Positions 63,889 to 64,000 of a stretch of DNA of 64,000 nucleotides are shown here, in pieces. Below the pieces are notes generated by a model that was not told where the DNA came from, made no database searches, and saw nothing but the letters and a program-made list of their open reading frames with translations. The stretch is from assembly GCF_042219855.1 (NCBI RefSeq), contig NZ_JBHJHP010000006.1, positions 62,001-126,000 of the forward strand, read 5' to 3'. Source of the stretch: JBHJHP01 sp042219855 (GTDB lineage Bacteria > Bacteroidota > Bacteroidia > Bacteroidales > UBA5342). The position numbers and the translations under genes are program-made. Every line of letters starts with the position of its first letter. Within the stretch, counting starts at the first letter, position 1.

Positions 63889-64000
63889 TCAACATTTACT
63901 AAATTTTCCGCGGATTTGAAGAACGATATCATCAATTTCAAATCCCCGTATCTTTTTACGGTTAAAATAGTCGTGTAAATAGTCATCCAGTTCAGTATCA
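63889..64000 (-). CDS. C-terminal fragment of a possible Fur-family regulator (cut by window edge)
   Basis: The last 36 codons of a minus-strand gene are visible before TGA at 63889-63891: ELDDYLHDYFNRKKIRGF and EIDDIVLQIRGKFSKC. The pattern of a helix, then GFEIxxxxLxIxG and a terminal Cys pair region recalls the dimerisation end of Fur/PerR/Zur proteins, although the usual CXXC is reduced to one Cys. It lies 180 bp before the metal efflux gene in the same direction, and a metalloregulator there would make sense. With so little sequence the call is tentative. Confidence 0.4.
   Translation of the reverse strand, partial: DTELDDYLHDYFNRKKIRGFEIDDIVLQIRGKFSKC

Overview
The window looks like a chromosomal segment of a Bacteroidota bacterium, probably in the Marinilabiliales/Bacteroidales range. 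The evidence is a type IX secretion sorting domain, gliding-motility type gldF-gldG genes, a CarboxypepD_reg-plug TonB receptor, many lipoproteins ending in a Cys lipobox, promoters resembling TAnnTTTG, weak Shine-Dalgarno signals, and System II cytochrome c maturation. Base composition is moderately AT-rich with no obvious large shift. Genus-level placement is not possible by eye.

Layout. 2-8786 (+) is a secreted-protein block: a giant repetitive LamG / fibronectin-like / beta-helix protein cut by the left edge, a small T9SS-sorted protein, and an Ala/Thr/Asn-repeat cell-surface protein. 8868-21027 (-) is the most striking region. It holds an outer-membrane barrel, three multihaem cytochromes with 13, 34 and 20 CXXCH motifs (67 in total), a membrane-anchored 2x[4Fe-4S] flavoprotein, a b-type-like membrane protein and a fused CcsBA haem-lyase. 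Together they look like an electron conduit from the cytoplasm or quinone pool to the cell surface plus the machinery to attach its haems. 21320-30745 is mixed housekeeping: a Bax-inhibitor-like protein, a lipoprotein, a GH3-PA14 glucosidase, a natural SelU-SelD fusion, a beta-CASP nuclease, a plug-like lipoprotein, YwbE and a Pmp3-like peptide. 30917-33650 holds small stress-type genes and an ECF sigma factor with a membrane partner.

33701-36718 (-) is an ArsR-regulated operon: ArsR, an ArsF-like thioredoxin fold protein, an ArsG/CcdA-like permease, TauE and FmdE. A perfect 22-bp palindrome sits just upstream of arsR. 37741-39318 is a gene-poor scar zone. It contains a decayed M23/LysM peptidase remnant, 155-bp direct repeats, and a four-helix-bundle (23S-intervening-sequence family) gene bracketed by 69-bp hairpin repeats hard against a tRNA-Arg. 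39464-48688 is a core block: gldF-gldG, dnaN, a DnaQ-like exonuclease, an FAH-family hydrolase, an acyl-CoA ligase, an unknown gene and sucC. At 48829-49074 an intact tRNA-fMet lies between two partial copies of itself, each broken by a small palindrome.

49202-53728 (-) encodes a CapA-like phosphoesterase, a YARHG-DUF3160 protein and a small outer-membrane protein. 54012-57944 (+) pairs a TonB receptor with a beta-propeller phytase, a likely phytate-utilisation unit. 58235-63709 (-) is a heavy-metal RND efflux system in which the CusA pump is fused to its TolC-like outer-membrane factor, with the tail of a possible Fur-family regulator at the right edge.

Function calls come from reading motifs and family resemblance by eye. 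No database search was run.
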